A stretch of DNA of 64,000 nt. Origin: Prorocentrum cordatum (lineage: Eukaryota; Sar; Dinophyceae; Prorocentrales; Prorocentraceae). A model generated the notes under the pieces. The model was not told the DNA's origin and made no database searches. It saw only the letters and a list, made by a program, of their open reading frames with translations. The position numbers and the translations under genes are program-made. Shown here piece by piece: positions 34,182 to 45,186 of this stretch (position 1 is its first letter; every line of letters starts with the position of its first letter). The stretch spans positions 221,458 to 285,457 of the forward strand of contig CAUYUJ010001447.1 of NCBI GenBank assembly GCA_963575745.1. The letters run 5' to 3'.

Positions 34182-37100
34182 CCTGTGTAGAATCCTCCTG
34201 AATTCCAAAATCCTCCCCAACTCATCCTTTTTCGTTTATAGAATCATCCCCAATGTCCAAAATCCTCCCCAATTCTTATTTTTTTTGTTTTCCCCTTTTG
34301 TAGAATCCTCCCAAATTCCCAAATCCTCCCCAACTCATCCTTTTTCCTTTGTAGAATCCTCCCCAATTCCCAAATCCTCACCACACTATTTTTTTCCTTT
34401 GTAGAATCCTCCCCAATTCCCAAATCCCCCCCAACTCGTACTTTTTCATTTTTTGTAGAATCCTCCGCAAATTCCAAATCCTCCCCAACTCCTCCTTGCT
34501 CCTTTGTAGAATCCTCCCCAATTCCAAAATCCTCCCCAACTCTTCCTTTTTCCTTTATAGAATCCGCCCAAATTCCCAAATCCTCCCCAACACACCCTTT
34601 TTCCGTTGTGGAATCCTCGCCGATTCTCGAATCATCCCCAACTCCTCCTTTCTCCTTTGTAGAATCCTCCTCAGTTCCCAAATCCTCCCCAACTATTCCT
34701 TTATTCCTTTGTAGAATCCTCCTCAATTCCCGAATCCTCCCCAACTCCTCCTTTTTCCTTTGTAGAATCCTCCCCAATTCCCAAATCCCCCCCAACTCTT
34801 ACTTTTTCCTTGGTAGAATAATCCCCAATTCCCAGATCATCCCCACCTCCTCCTTTTTCCTTTGTAGAATCTTCCTCAATTCCCAAATCCTCCCCAACTC
34901 GCTCTTTTTCATTTGCAGGATCCTCCCCAATCCCCAAATCCTCACCAACTCGGTTTTTTCCGTTGTAGAACCTCCCCCCAAATATTCAGACCCTCGCCAA
35001 CTCATCCTTTTCCCTTTTGTAGAATCCTCACCAATTCCCAAATCCTTCCCAACTCCTCCTTTTTCCTTTGTAGAACCCTCCCCAATTCCCAAATCCTCCC
35101 CAACTCCTCCTTTTTCCTTTGTAGAATCATCCCCAATTCCCAAATCCCCCCCAGCTCCTCCTCTTTCCTTTGTAGAATCCGTCCCAATTCCCAAATCATC
35201 CTCAACTCTTCTTTTTTCATGTGTAGAACCATCCCTAATTCACAAATTCTCTCCAACTATTCATTTTCCCTTTGTAGAATCCTCACCAATTCCCGAATCC
35301 TCCCCAACGCACTTTTTTTCCTTGGTGGAACCCTCACCAATTCCCAAATCCCCCCCAACTCCGTCGTTTTCCTGTGTAGAATCCTCACCAATTCCCAAAT
35401 CCTCCCTAACTCATCCTTTTTCCTTTTTTAAGAATCCCCACCGATTCCCAAATCCTCCCCAACTCATCCTTTTTCGTTTGTTGAATCCTCCACAATCCCC
35501 AAATCCTCCCCAACTCATCCTTCTCACATTTGTAGAATCCCCCTCAATTCCCAAATCCTCCCCATCTCACCATTTTTTCCATTGTAGAATCCTCCCCAAT
35601 GTCCAAATCCTCCCTTAACTCTTCCTTTTTCCGTTGTAGAATCCTCACTAATTCCCAGATCCTCCCCAACTCCTCTTTTTTCCTTTCTGCAGAATCCTCC
35701 TCAGTTCCCAAATCCTCCCCAACTCCGTCTTTTTCTTTGTAGAATCCTCCCCAATTCCAAAATCCTCCCCAATTGTTTTTTTCCTGTGAAGAATCCTCCC
35801 CAAATACCCAGATCCTCCCCAACTCCTCCTCTTTCCTTTTGTAGAATCCTCCCAAATTCCCGAATCCTCTCCAACTCCTCCACTTTCCTCGGTAGAACCC
35901 TCCCCAATTCCCAAATCCTTCCCAAATCCTCTTTTTTCCTTTGTAGAACCCTCCCCAATTCCCAAATCCTCCTCAGCTCTTCCTTTTTCCTTTGTAGAAT
36001 CCGCCCCAATTCCCAAATCATCTTCAACTCTTTTTTTTTTTCCTTTGAATATTCCCCACCCCAATTCCAAAATCCTCCCCAACTGTTCCTTTTTCCTTTG
36101 TAGAATCCTCCCCAATCCCCAAATCCTCCCCAACTCATCCTTTTTCCTTTGTAGAATCCTCACCAATGCCCAAAGAATCCCCTCAACTCCTCCTTTTTCC
36201 TTTGTAGAATCCTCCCCAATTCCAAAATCCTCCCCAACTCCTTCTTTCTCTTTTGTAGAATCCTCACCAATTCCCAAATCCTCACCGACTCCTCTTTTTT
36301 TCCTTTGTAGAACCCACCCCATTCCCAAATCCGCCCCAATTCACCCTTTTTCCTTTGTAGAATCCGCCCCAATTCCCAAATCTTCCCCAACTCCTCCTTG
36401 TTCCTTTGTAGAACGCTCCCCAATTCCCAAATCCTCCCCAACTCCCCTTTCTCCTTTGTAGAATCCCCCCCACTTCCCAAATCCTCCCCAACTCATCCTT
36501 TTCCCTGTGTAAGTAGAATCCTCCCCAATTCCCAAAGCATCCCCAACTTCTCCTTTCTCTTTTGTAGAATCCTCCCCAATTACCAAATCCTCCCCAACTC
36601 TTCCTTTTTCCTTTGTAGAATCCTCCCCAATTCCCAAATCCTCACCAACTCTTCCTTTTTCCTGTGTAGAATCCTCCCCAATTCCCAAATCCTCCCCAAC
36701 TCTTCTTTTTTCGTTTGTAGAATCCTCCCCAATTCCCAAATCCTCCCCAGCTTCTTTTTCCATTGTAGAATACTCCCAAGTCCCAAATCCTCCCCAACTC
36801 TTCCTTTTTCCTTTCTGTAGAAACCTCCCCAATTCCCAAATCCCCCCCAAACTCCCTTTTTTTCCTGTGGAATCCTCCCCAATTCCCAAATCCTCCCCAA
36901 CTCCATCTTTTTTCCTTTGTAGAATCCTCCCCAAGTCCCAAATCCTCCCCAACTCCTCCTTTTTCCTTTGTGGAATCCTTCCCAATTCCCAAATCCTCCC
37001 CAACTCATCCTGTTTCCTTTGTAGAATCCTCCCCAATGCCAAAAATCCTCCCCAACTCCTCCTTTTTCCTTTGTAGAATCCACCCCAATTCCCAAATCCT

Positions 37101-37790
37101 CCCCAACTCCTCCTTTTTCCTTTTGTAGAATCATCCCCAATTCCTCAATCCTCCCCAGCTCTTTTTTTTCCTGTGTAGAATCCTCCCCAATTCCAAAATC
37201 CTCCCCAACTCCTCCTTTTTCCTTTGTAGAATCCTCCCCAATTCCAAAATCCTCCCCAACTCCTCCTTTTTCTTTTGTAGAAGCCCCCCCTCCCCCCAAT
37301 TCCCAAATCCTCCACAACTCCTCCTTTGTAGAATCCTCCCCAATTCCAAATTCCTCCCCAACTCTACTTTTTTCCTTTGTAGAATCATTTCCAATTCCAA
37401 AATCCCCCCCAACTCATCCTTTTTCCTTTGTAGAATCCTCCCCAATTCCCAAATCCTCCCCAACCCTTCCTTTTTCCTTTGTAGAATCCTCCCCACTTCC
37501 CAAATCCTCCCCAACTCCTCCTTTTTCCTTTGTAGAACCCCCCCCCCCCAAATTCCCAAATCCTCCCCAACTCCTCCTTTTCCTTTGTAGAATCCTCCCC
37601 AATTCCCAAATCCTCCCCAACTCCTCTTTTTTCCTTTTGTAGAATCCTCCCCAATTCCAGAATCCCCCCCAACTCCTGCTCTTTCCTTTGTAGAATCATC
37701 CCCGGGTCCCAACTTCCCAACTCCTGCTCTTTCCTTTGTATCCCCCCCAATTCCCAAATCCTCCCCAACTCCTGTTAATTCCCTTCTAGA
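25606..37790. repeat. 51-bp satellite array, about 12 kb
   Basis: Roughly 235-240 units. The consensus in order is AATCCTCCCCAATTCCCAAA, then TCCTCCCCAACTCCTCC, then TTTTTCCTTTGTAG (51 bases). Each unit has an internal half-repeat of TCCTCCCCAA and ends in a pyrimidine tract plus TAG, like a 3' splice site. Since 51 is 17 codons, frames stay open for hundreds of residues in both directions (for example SSPIPKSSPTPPFSFVE units); these are not called genes. Blocks 26.6-31.9 kb and 31.9-37.1 kb are large-scale duplicates. Confidence 0.97.
34090..34181. repeat. 92-base poly-T run inside the satellite
   Basis: The T5-6 tract of one 51-bp unit is replaced by 92 uninterrupted Ts. The same unit in the other 5-kb copy (about 28912) has a normal tract. 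It is either a real expansion of the unit's pyrimidine tract or a sequencing/assembly artefact. Confidence 0.9.
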
Positions 37791-38040
37791 ATCCACCCAC
37801 CTTCCTGAACAAACAAATCCAACCAGAAAGTCACGCACGCCCATTACATTACCGGAAAAATTGTTCAGGGAATTATTTCAGAATTGTTTTTTGCCCCTGC
37901 AGTAATGGCGGAGTATGGAGGACCAGTTCGTGACCGCGACATGAGATCATTCACGCTTTGTTTTTTTCCAAAAGGGCTACGGCTCTGCTCGTCCCGCCCA
38001 ATGGGCGCGGCTCTACCCGCAGTAGAGCCGGATGGACGCT
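37791..38040. other. Short unique stretch after the satellite
   Basis: AT-richer sequence from 37800 to 37900 contains TTGCCCCTGCAG. A hairpin GGCTCTAC, CCGCA loop, GTAGAGCC lies near 38010-38030. A frame beginning near 37905 runs into the CTC tract. It is not supported as a gene. Confidence 0.35.
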
Positions 38041-38385
38041 CGCTCGCTCGATCCTCCTCCTCCTCTCCTTCTCTTCCTCCTCCTTCTCCTCCTCCTCCTC
38101 CTCCTCCTCCTCCTCCTCCCCTCCTCCCTCCCACCCCCCCTCCTCCTCCTCCTCTTCCTCCTCCTCCACCACCTCCTCCTCCCCTCTTCCCCTCTTCTTC
38201 CTCCTCCTCCTCCTCGTCCTCCTCCTCCTCCTCCTCCCCTCCCCCCCTTTCCTCTCCTCCCTCTCTTTTCTTCCCCCTTCCTTCCCTCCTCCTCCTCCTC
38301 CTCCTCCTCCTCCTCCTTCTCCTCCTCCTCCTCCTCCTCCTCCTCCTCCTCCTCCTCCTCCTCCTCCTCCTCCTCCTCCTCCCAG
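38041..38385. repeat. CTC/CCT pyrimidine tract ending in CAG
   Basis: About 345 bases of CTC units with CCC and TTCC variants. They end in CTCCCAG at 38385, directly followed by GC-rich sequence. The end resembles a 3' splice site with an expanded pyrimidine tract. Confidence 0.9.
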
Positions 38386-38786
38386 GCTGGCCCTTCCACG
38401 GCGGGATGTTCCCCGGCCCCATGATATGGGCGCGCGCGCCGGCGGGGCTGGGGGCCCGTGGCGGCGCGCCGCAGCAATGGAACCCGAGGGCCTCTTTCTC
38501 GCAGTGGATTCCGACGCCGCAGGGCCGCGTGCCCCCCGCGCGCGCCGCTCCCCGAGGTGCCCGGGCCGGCCGTGGTTTTCCCGGGCCCGGCCAGCCGTGG
38601 TGGGCGCGCTGGCCCCCCCGGCGGGTGCATCGGCCCGGGGGGCACGGCCGCCTCGCGGGCGCCCGAGGCGCCGTCTTCGTCGGGGGGAGGGGTGGAGACG
38701 CCGGGGGCGCCGCCGGCGGGCGCAGTCCCAACGCCCATGGCGCCCTGGGCGCGGCAGGCTCTCATCCGGCCGGCTCGCAGCCGACG

Positions 38787-39770
38787 TTGGCGATGCGCCC
38801 GCCCCCTGGCAAGGCGGGGCTGGCGGGCGCCCCCGAGGAGGATTTGGGCGGAGGTGCTGTGGTCGCGCGGGTGGCGGCGCCCGCCGCTGGAGCCGGGGGC
38901 GGGGCGGGCGCGCCGGCGGCGGCCCCCGCCGAAGCAGCCGACGCAAGGCCTGACGTCGACGGCGTGGAAGAGCGCGTCGCGGCCGTTCGCGCTGACATCG
39001 AGCAGATCGAGATCGCGGGCTACGCGCTGCAGCAGGTCCTGGACAGGTTCCTGACCACGCTGATTGGGACGCCCGTGGCGCCCCCCCGAGGGCGGCCACC
39101 CCCAGAAGGCGCGGCTGGGGCCGCGCCAGCGGCGGCTCCGGCGGCGCCTGCGGAGGACGCGCGCGCTGTGGCCCACGACCCTGATCGCGCGGCTGTCTGG
39201 CGCGGCGGCGGGCGTCAAACCGACCGTCCCGGGCTCGTCGGTGAGCTTCGACGTCCAGTTCAGGCTCACCGTCCCGGACGCGAGGTTGGTGGCGGAGAGG
39301 CCGCGGGATTTCCATGTGCCCGCCCAGCCGCCCATCCTGGTGTAGATCCTCGAGGAGGAGGCGGGCCGCCCCTGGCGCCGCCAGGCGGCGTCCGCTTGGG
39401 GCGCGGAAAAGGGCGGGGACAGCCGCCTCTTGGGCTTGCGTCTCCGCGTCCCGAGCCAGTCTTTGCTGTAGAAGAACGCGGGGGCTTGTGTTGTGCAGTG
39501 GCCGCCGACCGCGAACCAAGTCGTCGTGGAGGCTGTGCAGCTCAACATCCCCGACCCCGAGTACGCCGCGCGCTGGGTGGCGGCACTCGGGCCCGCGAAC
39601 CAGGTGAACCCGTCGCCAGGCTCGTTCATGCCGACGGCTGCGGCGCCGCCGGCGGGCCAGCCGTCCGTGGCGGCCTGGCTGCAGCAGGGGGCGGCGGATG
39701 CGAGGCGCATGGGGGCGGGCGCCGCAGGCCCGGCCGCGTCGCGGCCGAGGCGGCCGCCCCGCCCGCCAGC
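38787..39770 (+). pseudogene. Disrupted GC-rich ORF, function unknown
   Basis: Three coding-like segments lie on the plus strand. 38787-39090 (frame A) includes VEERVAAVRADIEQIEIAGY, a helical stretch. 39160-39342 (frame B) includes SSVSFDVQFRLTVPDARL. 39480-39700 (frame B) includes VVVEAVQLNIPDPEYAARWV. A frame change lies near 39090-39160, and in-frame TAG codons lie at 39343-39345 and near 39469. An intron could explain the frame change but not both stops. The minus strand has a stop-free 565-codon frame across the same DNA; I judge it a GC-rich shadow, not certainly. No family recognised. Confidence 0.4.
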
Positions 39771-40560
39771 GCGTGGCGCCGCCGTCGCGGGGTGGGGCCT
39801 TGGCTTGGGCCGGGCTCGCGGCGAGGGGCTGCGGCGCCAGGGCCGGGTGGTGGCTTGTGAAATTTGAGTTCGCGCAGAGCAGGGTGCGCGTGGCCGCTGA
39901 CGGTCGGCGCGGGGCGCGCATGCCGCCGGGGGGGGGCGGGGCTTGGGCCAGGCTCATGGCGGCGTGGTGAGCCCGCTGGCCCGGCGGCGCGTCGCGCGGC
40001 GGGCGCTCTCTGCTGCTGGGGGCCCCAGGGGCGGTGAGCCCAGGCTTGGGCCGGGCTGATCGGGCGGCGCGGCTGTGACGGGGGGCGCCCGCGGGGCGAC
40101 GTGGGGGCACAGCGCATTGGCGCGGCACTCGGTGTGCCTGCCTGCCCCTGCCCCCCCGCCTTGCCCCGCCGTTTCGCCCCTCTGTTCTCCCGCCCCCGCG
40201 TACCCTGCTGGGCCGCGTCGTTGGCGCCGTGGTCTGGGCTCCTCCGGGTCGTTGCCGCCGGGAGAGGCTGGGGGGCGATCCTGGCGCACGTGCCCCGCGC
40301 GGTTGCCCGTCGCTCCCTGGGGCGTCGGCGCTTCCAGACCGCGCGTAGCACCCCGCGCCAGGTTGCCCCCCGCCGCCCCCGTCGGCGCCGGGTTGGGCTC
40401 GGGCGTGGGCGGGGGCGGCGCCATGGCTCCCCCGTTGTCTGGCGGGAAGTGCAAGGCTTGACCAGCGGGGCCACGCGGGCGCCGGGGAGGTGGGCGGTAA
40501 CCCAAGTGTGACGCTCCACGCTTCCATGGCGAAGCGGTGGGCGCATCGCGGGGGGTAGCC
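39771..40560. other. GC-rich stretch with no supported gene
   Basis: Very G/C-rich sequence with overlapping open frames on both strands, as expected from composition alone. I see no motif, splice pair or repeat that supports a gene. Confidence 0.4.
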
Positions 40561-41110
40561 GCGGCTGACCCCGGCGGCGCGCGGCCCGGCCGAACTCGGC
40601 CGTGCGGGGCGCGGGCGGGAGCGCTGACGGGGCCGCGAGCCCTAGAGGAGGGTCGCCTTTCTCCTACGTCCCCCCTCTTTTTTTTTTCTCGTGGGGGGCT
40701 CGGGGGAGGGCCGCTGGGGGGCCGCCGCGCGGTGGGGAGGGCGCCACCGCCCGCTTGGCCGAGTTCCGGCCGAATTCGGCCACGCTGGGCGCGGACGGGA
40801 GCGCTGACAGGGCCGCGGGCCCCAGAGGAGGGTCGCTTTCCTCCTCCCCCTTTTTTCTTCTCGTGGGGGGCTCGGGGGAGGGCCACTGGGGGGCTGGCGC
40901 GCTGGGGGGAGGGCGCCACCGCCCGCGCGGCGCCTGGCCGAGTTCCGGCCGAATTCGGCCACGCGGGGCGCGGACGGGAGCGCTGTGACGGAGCCGCGGA
41001 GGAAGGTCGCCCTCCCCCCCGTCCCCCCCCTTCCGCGCTTTTCTTCGCGTGGGGGGCTCGGGGTGGGAAGTGGTGCATTGGGAAGAGGGCGCCCCCCTTG
41101 CGGCCAGGCA
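40561..41110. repeat. 180-bp tandem repeat, three units, with a 14-bp palindrome
   Basis: Units are spaced 179-180 bases, with GGCCGAATTCGGCC (a perfect palindrome) at about 40768 and 40947, and GGCCGAACTCGGCC at 40588. Each unit continues with GCGGGAGCGCTGACGGGGCC, AGAGGAGGGTCGC, a C/T tract and CGTGGGGGGCTCGGGG. The third unit diverges after about 41070. Confidence 0.9.
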
Positions 41111-41344
41111 GGCCCGCGGGTGGGGCGTTGCGGGGGGGCCAGACGCGCCCATCCCACACCCCATGGCGGACGGAGGCGCCGCGCTCTCTCGTACAAGGTC
41201 CCCCATGGGGCAGGGGCCCCCGGCCCCCCAAGGCGCGGGACCCGAAGGTCCAGGGGGCGGATGTTTTCCCGCGCCGGGGAGTACCCCAGCCCCTCGGGGA
41301 CCCCCTGGGGGCCGTCCGGAATAACATAGTCCGAAGAATAACAT
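41111..41344. other. GC-rich spacer
   Basis: No gene recognised. Near its end the words ATAACATAGT occur twice within 25 bases (41322 and 41337), just before a CTC tract. Confidence 0.4.
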
Positions 41345-41956
41345 AGTGTTCCTTTTTCTTCTCCTCCCCCTCGTCCTCCTCCTCCTCCTCCTCCTCCTCC
41401 TCCTCCTCCTCCTCCTTGTCCTCCTCCATCCTCCTCCTCCTCCTCCCCTCCTCTCCCTCTCCTCCTCCTCCTCCTCCCTCCTCCTCCTCCTCCTCCTCCT
41501 CCTCCTCCTCCTCCTCCTCCTCCTCCTTTCCTCCTCCCCCTCCTCCTCCCCTCCTCCTCCTCCTCCTCCTCCTCCTCCTCCTCCTTCTCCTCCCCCTCCC
41601 CCTCCTCCTCCTCCTCCTCCTCCTCCTCCTCCTCCTTCGAGTCCTCCTCCTCCTCCTCCTCCTCCTCCTCCTCCTCTTCCTCCTCCTCCTCCTCCTGCCT
41701 CGCTCCTCCCCTCCCCTCCTCCTCCTCCTTCTCCTCCTCCCCCTCCTCCCCCCCCCTCCTCCTCCTGAACTCCTCCTCCCCCCCCTCCTCCTCCTCCTCC
41801 TCCTCCTCCTCCTCCTCCTCCTCCTCTCCTCCTCCTCCTCCTCCTCCTCATTCTTCACTCCTCCTCTCCTCCCCTCCTCCTCCTCGTCCCCCCTCATCCT
41901 GCTCCTTCTCCTCCGCTCCTCCTCCTCCTCCTCCTCCTCCTCCTCCTTCGAGTCCC
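41345..41956. repeat. CTC/CCT pyrimidine tract
   Basis: About 610 bases of CTC units with CCCC and TTC variants. The word TCCTTCGAGTCC occurs both inside it (41633) and at its right end (41944), suggesting an internal segment duplication. Confidence 0.95.
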
Positions 41957-42149
41957 CCCCCGTGGCTTCTGCCCCGCTCTGCATGGGGGCCCTCGGGCGG
42001 CGAGGCGGACACGTCCGTGCCCGCGCCCGTCGCGTTGCCCTGGGCCGCCGATTGGCGCCTTGCCTCCACGGGGGGGGCGGCGCGCGCGGCCCCATGCAGG
42101 TGGTGGGCGCCGCGTGGGGGGTCACCCTCGCGGGACCGGCCAGGCCTCT

Positions 42150-42465
42150 CTCCTCCTCTCTCCTCCTCCTCCTCCTCCTCCTCCTCCTCCTCCTCCTCCT
42201 CCTCCTCCTCCTCCTCCTCCTCCTCCTCCTCCTCCTCCTCCCTCCTCCTCCTCCTCCCTCCTCCTCCTCCTCCTCCTCCCTCCTCCCCCTCCTCCTCCCC
42301 TCCTCCTCCTCCTCCTCCTCCTCCTCCTCCTCCTCCTCTTCCTCCTGCCTCTCCTCCTCCTCCTCCTCCTCCTCCTCCTCCCCTCCTCTCCTCCTCCTCC
42401 CTCCTCCTCCTCCTCCTCCTCCCCCTCCTCCTGCCTCCTCCTCCTCCTCCTGGCCTCTCTCAGCC
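42150..42465. repeat. CTC/CCT pyrimidine tract ending in CTCTCAG
   Basis: About 315 bases of CTC units ending in GGCCTCTCTCAG. The non-repetitive sequence before it (41957-42149) is GC-rich and unrecognised. Confidence 0.9.
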
Positions 42466-42708
42466 TTGATCGCCGAAAGAAGAGCTCGAGCACCGAGAAG
42501 AGGCCGTCGGGCCCCGGGGGGCGATGGTTACTCGTTCGGCACTTTCTTTTGAGGTTTCGATGTTTTTTTTTGTGTTCGAACTTGTTTCTGAGATGTAGTC
42601 CCTAGATACGATGCGAGCAACATTGCCCTCGGGTCTCCGTGGGGCCGCGTCCGAGGAGCCCGCGGCCGCGAGGCCGTGGACACGGACGTGCTTCCTGCCC
42701 GACGGACG

Positions 42709-42744
<36 letters not shown>

Positions 42745-43247
42745 GCGGCGACGGCGACGGCGATGGCGATGGCGACGGCGACGAGGACGAGGACGAGGAC
42801 GAGTACGAGGGTCGTCGTCGGCGGCGTCGGCGGGGGCTCGCCTCCTGGGCGAGCCCTCGTCGTCGACGGCGAGGGCCCTCAGAGGGCGCCCAGCCGACCA
42901 CGGCCCCGAGAGGAGACGGCCGCCGAGGCCGCCGGCGGTCCGCGAGCAGAAGAGCGACTGAGGGGCTGCGCGTGCGCGGGCCCGCGGGACGAGGGCGCCT
43001 CGAGGCGCGCGCGAGATCCGGGGCGAGGGTGGGCGGGAGCGGAGGGGAGGGGTGGAGGGACGGAGGGGTGGGACGGAGGGATGGAGGTGGTTTTCCTCCC
43101 CTGAGAATTGGCACGAAGCGCGCGGGTCCCGAGGGCGACGGAGTCCTGCACCACGGGGCAGTCCTCATCCCGGGCTTCTTGTTCGACGGGCCCTGGGGCC
43201 CGGGGAGCCCCTTAGTGCAGAGCATCGAACAAAAGAAAGCGCTGCAA
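42466..43247. other. Mixed stretch with a GAC/GGC tract; no supported gene
   Basis: AT-richer at 42540-42610. A GAC then GGC and GACGAGGAC tract follows (42705-42810), then GC-rich sequence and a GGAGGGAC-like tract (43030-43085). One forward frame after the tract ends near 43253 without recognisable motifs. Confidence 0.4.
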
Positions 43248-43408
43248 GCATAAACTGTTGGCGCTCCGCGCGGTCTTCTTGGATCCGCGTTGGACCCTCT
43301 TCCCTGGCGCGCGGGGGTGCGCCAGGGGCGGCGACGGAGGCGCCGCCGGGGGGGGCCCAGCGCGGGTCCAAGAGATCCGCGCGTAGCGCCGAAAGCTTAT
43401 GTTCATGC
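43248..43408. mobile_element. Foldback element, copy 1 (161 bp)
   Basis: The left arm, read from 43248, contains TTGGCGCTCCGCGCGG and CTTGGATCCGCGTTGG. The right arm holds the matching CCAGCGCGGGTCC and GATCCGCGCGTAGCGCC and ends TTATGTTCATGC at 43408. The arms are about 50 bases, imperfect, around a GC-rich centre (GGCGCGCGGGGGTGCGCC). The same element is at 44881-45044. No coding capacity; probably a non-autonomous foldback transposon. Confidence 0.75.
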
Positions 43409-43462
43409 CGATTTTTGTTCCTCTAGGATGGGCGGAGGGACGCGGGCAGGGGAGGGGCGGGA

Positions 43463-43602
43463 GGAGGAGGAGGAGGAGGAGGAGGAGGAGGAGGAGGAGG
43501 GAGGAGGAGGAGGGATGAGGGAGGAGGGAGGAGGGAGGAGGGAGCAGGGAGCAGGAGGAGGAGGAGGAGGAGGAGGAGGAGGAGGAGGAGGAGGAGGAGG
43601 AG
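43463..43602. repeat. GGA trinucleotide tract
   Basis: GGA/GGAGGA units with a central GGAGGGAGGAGGGAGCAGG variant block. Confidence 0.95.
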
Positions 43603-44060
43603 GAATCTCCAAGTGGGTTCGTTCCTTGCCCAAAGACTTCGATGTACAGTTAAAGCGCATAGTATGAATGACCAGCTTTCCTAGGTTACCCTTGCATCCT
43701 TGCCCCTTCGGCCCATCCATAACCACATTTCCTGTCTGCTTCGCGCTTAAAATGTATCGGCACGGCCTTCCAAGGGAGGGAGTGGAAGGGAGGGAGTGGA
43801 ATGGATGGAGGGAGGGAGGGAATGGGAGGGAAAGATGGACGAATGAGGGGGGGCAAAAGCAAGTCCCCAGCACCCCTCCCCGGCAAGTCTCCCCGTTCTC
43901 CCAGCCACCAGCCAGCTTCCCTCCCTCCTCGTCTATCCCTCCTTTTCATCCACGCCTGTCCTTCCCCCTCCTCCTTGTCCTTCCTCTCCTCTCTCATCTC
44001 CCCTCCCCTCCTCCCTCTTCTCTCTCGAGTCCTCTCTTCTCGCTCCCCCACCTTCAACAG
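43603..44060. other. Unrecognised stretch with a purine-rich then pyrimidine-rich segment
   Basis: Sequence near 43610-43760 is balanced. 43770-43860 is GGGAGGGA-rich and 43900-44050 is CCTCCTCTC-rich. No gene supported. Confidence 0.4.
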
Positions 44061-44880
44061 CCGAGTTACCCCTTTGGAAAGGACAACCGACATGGACCAG
44101 ACATCTCGGTCATCGTGTGGAAGTCGCAGGCCGTCTTCGCAGTCACGCCAGCTCGCACGTGCGCTCGCTCCTCGACCGTGCGCTGGTGGTTGCCTTCACG
44201 GAGGCCAATGGGACCGTAGGTGCCCACCATGTCTGGCGTCCACCCTCGGGAACATCGGCGTAGTGGTGATCGGCAGGCGCTACGATTGCCCATGCGGAGA
44301 TTTGTCCCGTTGTTGAGGACGAGTTGCTGAAGAAGTTCGGCTCGACCCCAGCGTGGAAGGTCGTCTTCCCAGGCAGGGTGGCCAAGTTGGAGCTGCGCGG
44401 TCCCGACGGGGGCTTCTGATCTGATCGTGGCGTACCTCCCCATTGGAAGCCAGCTCACGGACAGCGACTTCAGTGGAGACCCCTGCCAAGACACACCCTG
44501 CTTGCCTCCTGGGTGCCCTGGGCTTCTTGGGTCTCGACGGGTTTGCTATGAAAAGCGTGACGCTCCCACACCAAAAAACAGTGGACGTCCAGGGGTCTCA
44601 GGGTTGGGCTTGTTGTCGAAGGTTTCCTGTGGTCGAGCCACCACTGTAATCTCCGGTCGCTCTGGAAAGGTGTGCTCACGAGACGGAGCCACACTTCGGC
44701 TCGTCTCCGCGAAGGGGTTGACCAAGACCAGGCCGCTCGAGCCCTGGACCGCCCGCTACTGGGGTTTCCCCAGGGCCTCCAGCTGCGGCAGCGCCACACC
44801 AGTCGGGCCAGCAAGATCACTGGCAACGCAGCCCCTGGCACCAACGGCACCTCATCCCGGGTCGTCGCAGAAGCACAGGC
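44061..44880. other. Possible remnant upstream part of a non-LTR element
   Basis: Short frames that lack stops for 60-80 codons appear in changing phases, including VAYLPIGSQLTDSDF near 44430 and LGFPQGLQLRQRH near 44760. They lie upstream of the reverse transcriptase pseudogene and might be decayed endonuclease/N-terminal sequence, but no catalytic motif could be recognised. Confidence 0.25.
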
Positions 44881-45044
44881 GCCATGAACATATTGGCGCT
44901 CCGCGCGGATTTTTCTTGGATCGGCGTTGGGCCCCCCCCGGCGTCGCCTCCGGCTCCGCCCCTGGCGCGCTCCGCGCGCCAGTGAGGTGCGTCCAGCGCA
45001 GATCCAGGAAGTCCGCGCGGAGCGCCACAAGCTCATGTTTATGC
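44881..45044. mobile_element. Foldback element, copy 2 (164 bp)
   Basis: The left arm has ATGAACATATTGGCGCTCC, then GCGCGGATTTTTCTTGGATC. The right arm has GATCCAGGAAGTCCGCGCGG and AGCGCCACAAGCTCATG, ending TTTATGC at 45044. The arms pair over about 50 bases with few mismatches. The same family as 43248-43408 is recognised by GGCGCTCCGCGCGG and the ATGAACAT/ATGTTTAT ends. It sits between possible pieces of a LINE-like element. Confidence 0.8.
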
Positions 45045-45186
45045 AGCATTTTGTTTTGCTTCTTGTTGGCCTGGCGTCTCTTCGGGGATATCTGTCGGTG
45101 GACCTCTTGTTCGGCGCGCTCCATGGCCCCGTTGCCGAGGATACGCTGGTCGAGCTTGCCTCTCTGGGGTTCGAGCTCGGTGCGAG

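Noticed and set aside
37951-42125. Minus-strand frames of 858 and 723 codons
   Set aside because: They run through GGA/CTC tracts and GC-rich DNA with poly-Glu/Arg/Gly. Composition alone explains them.
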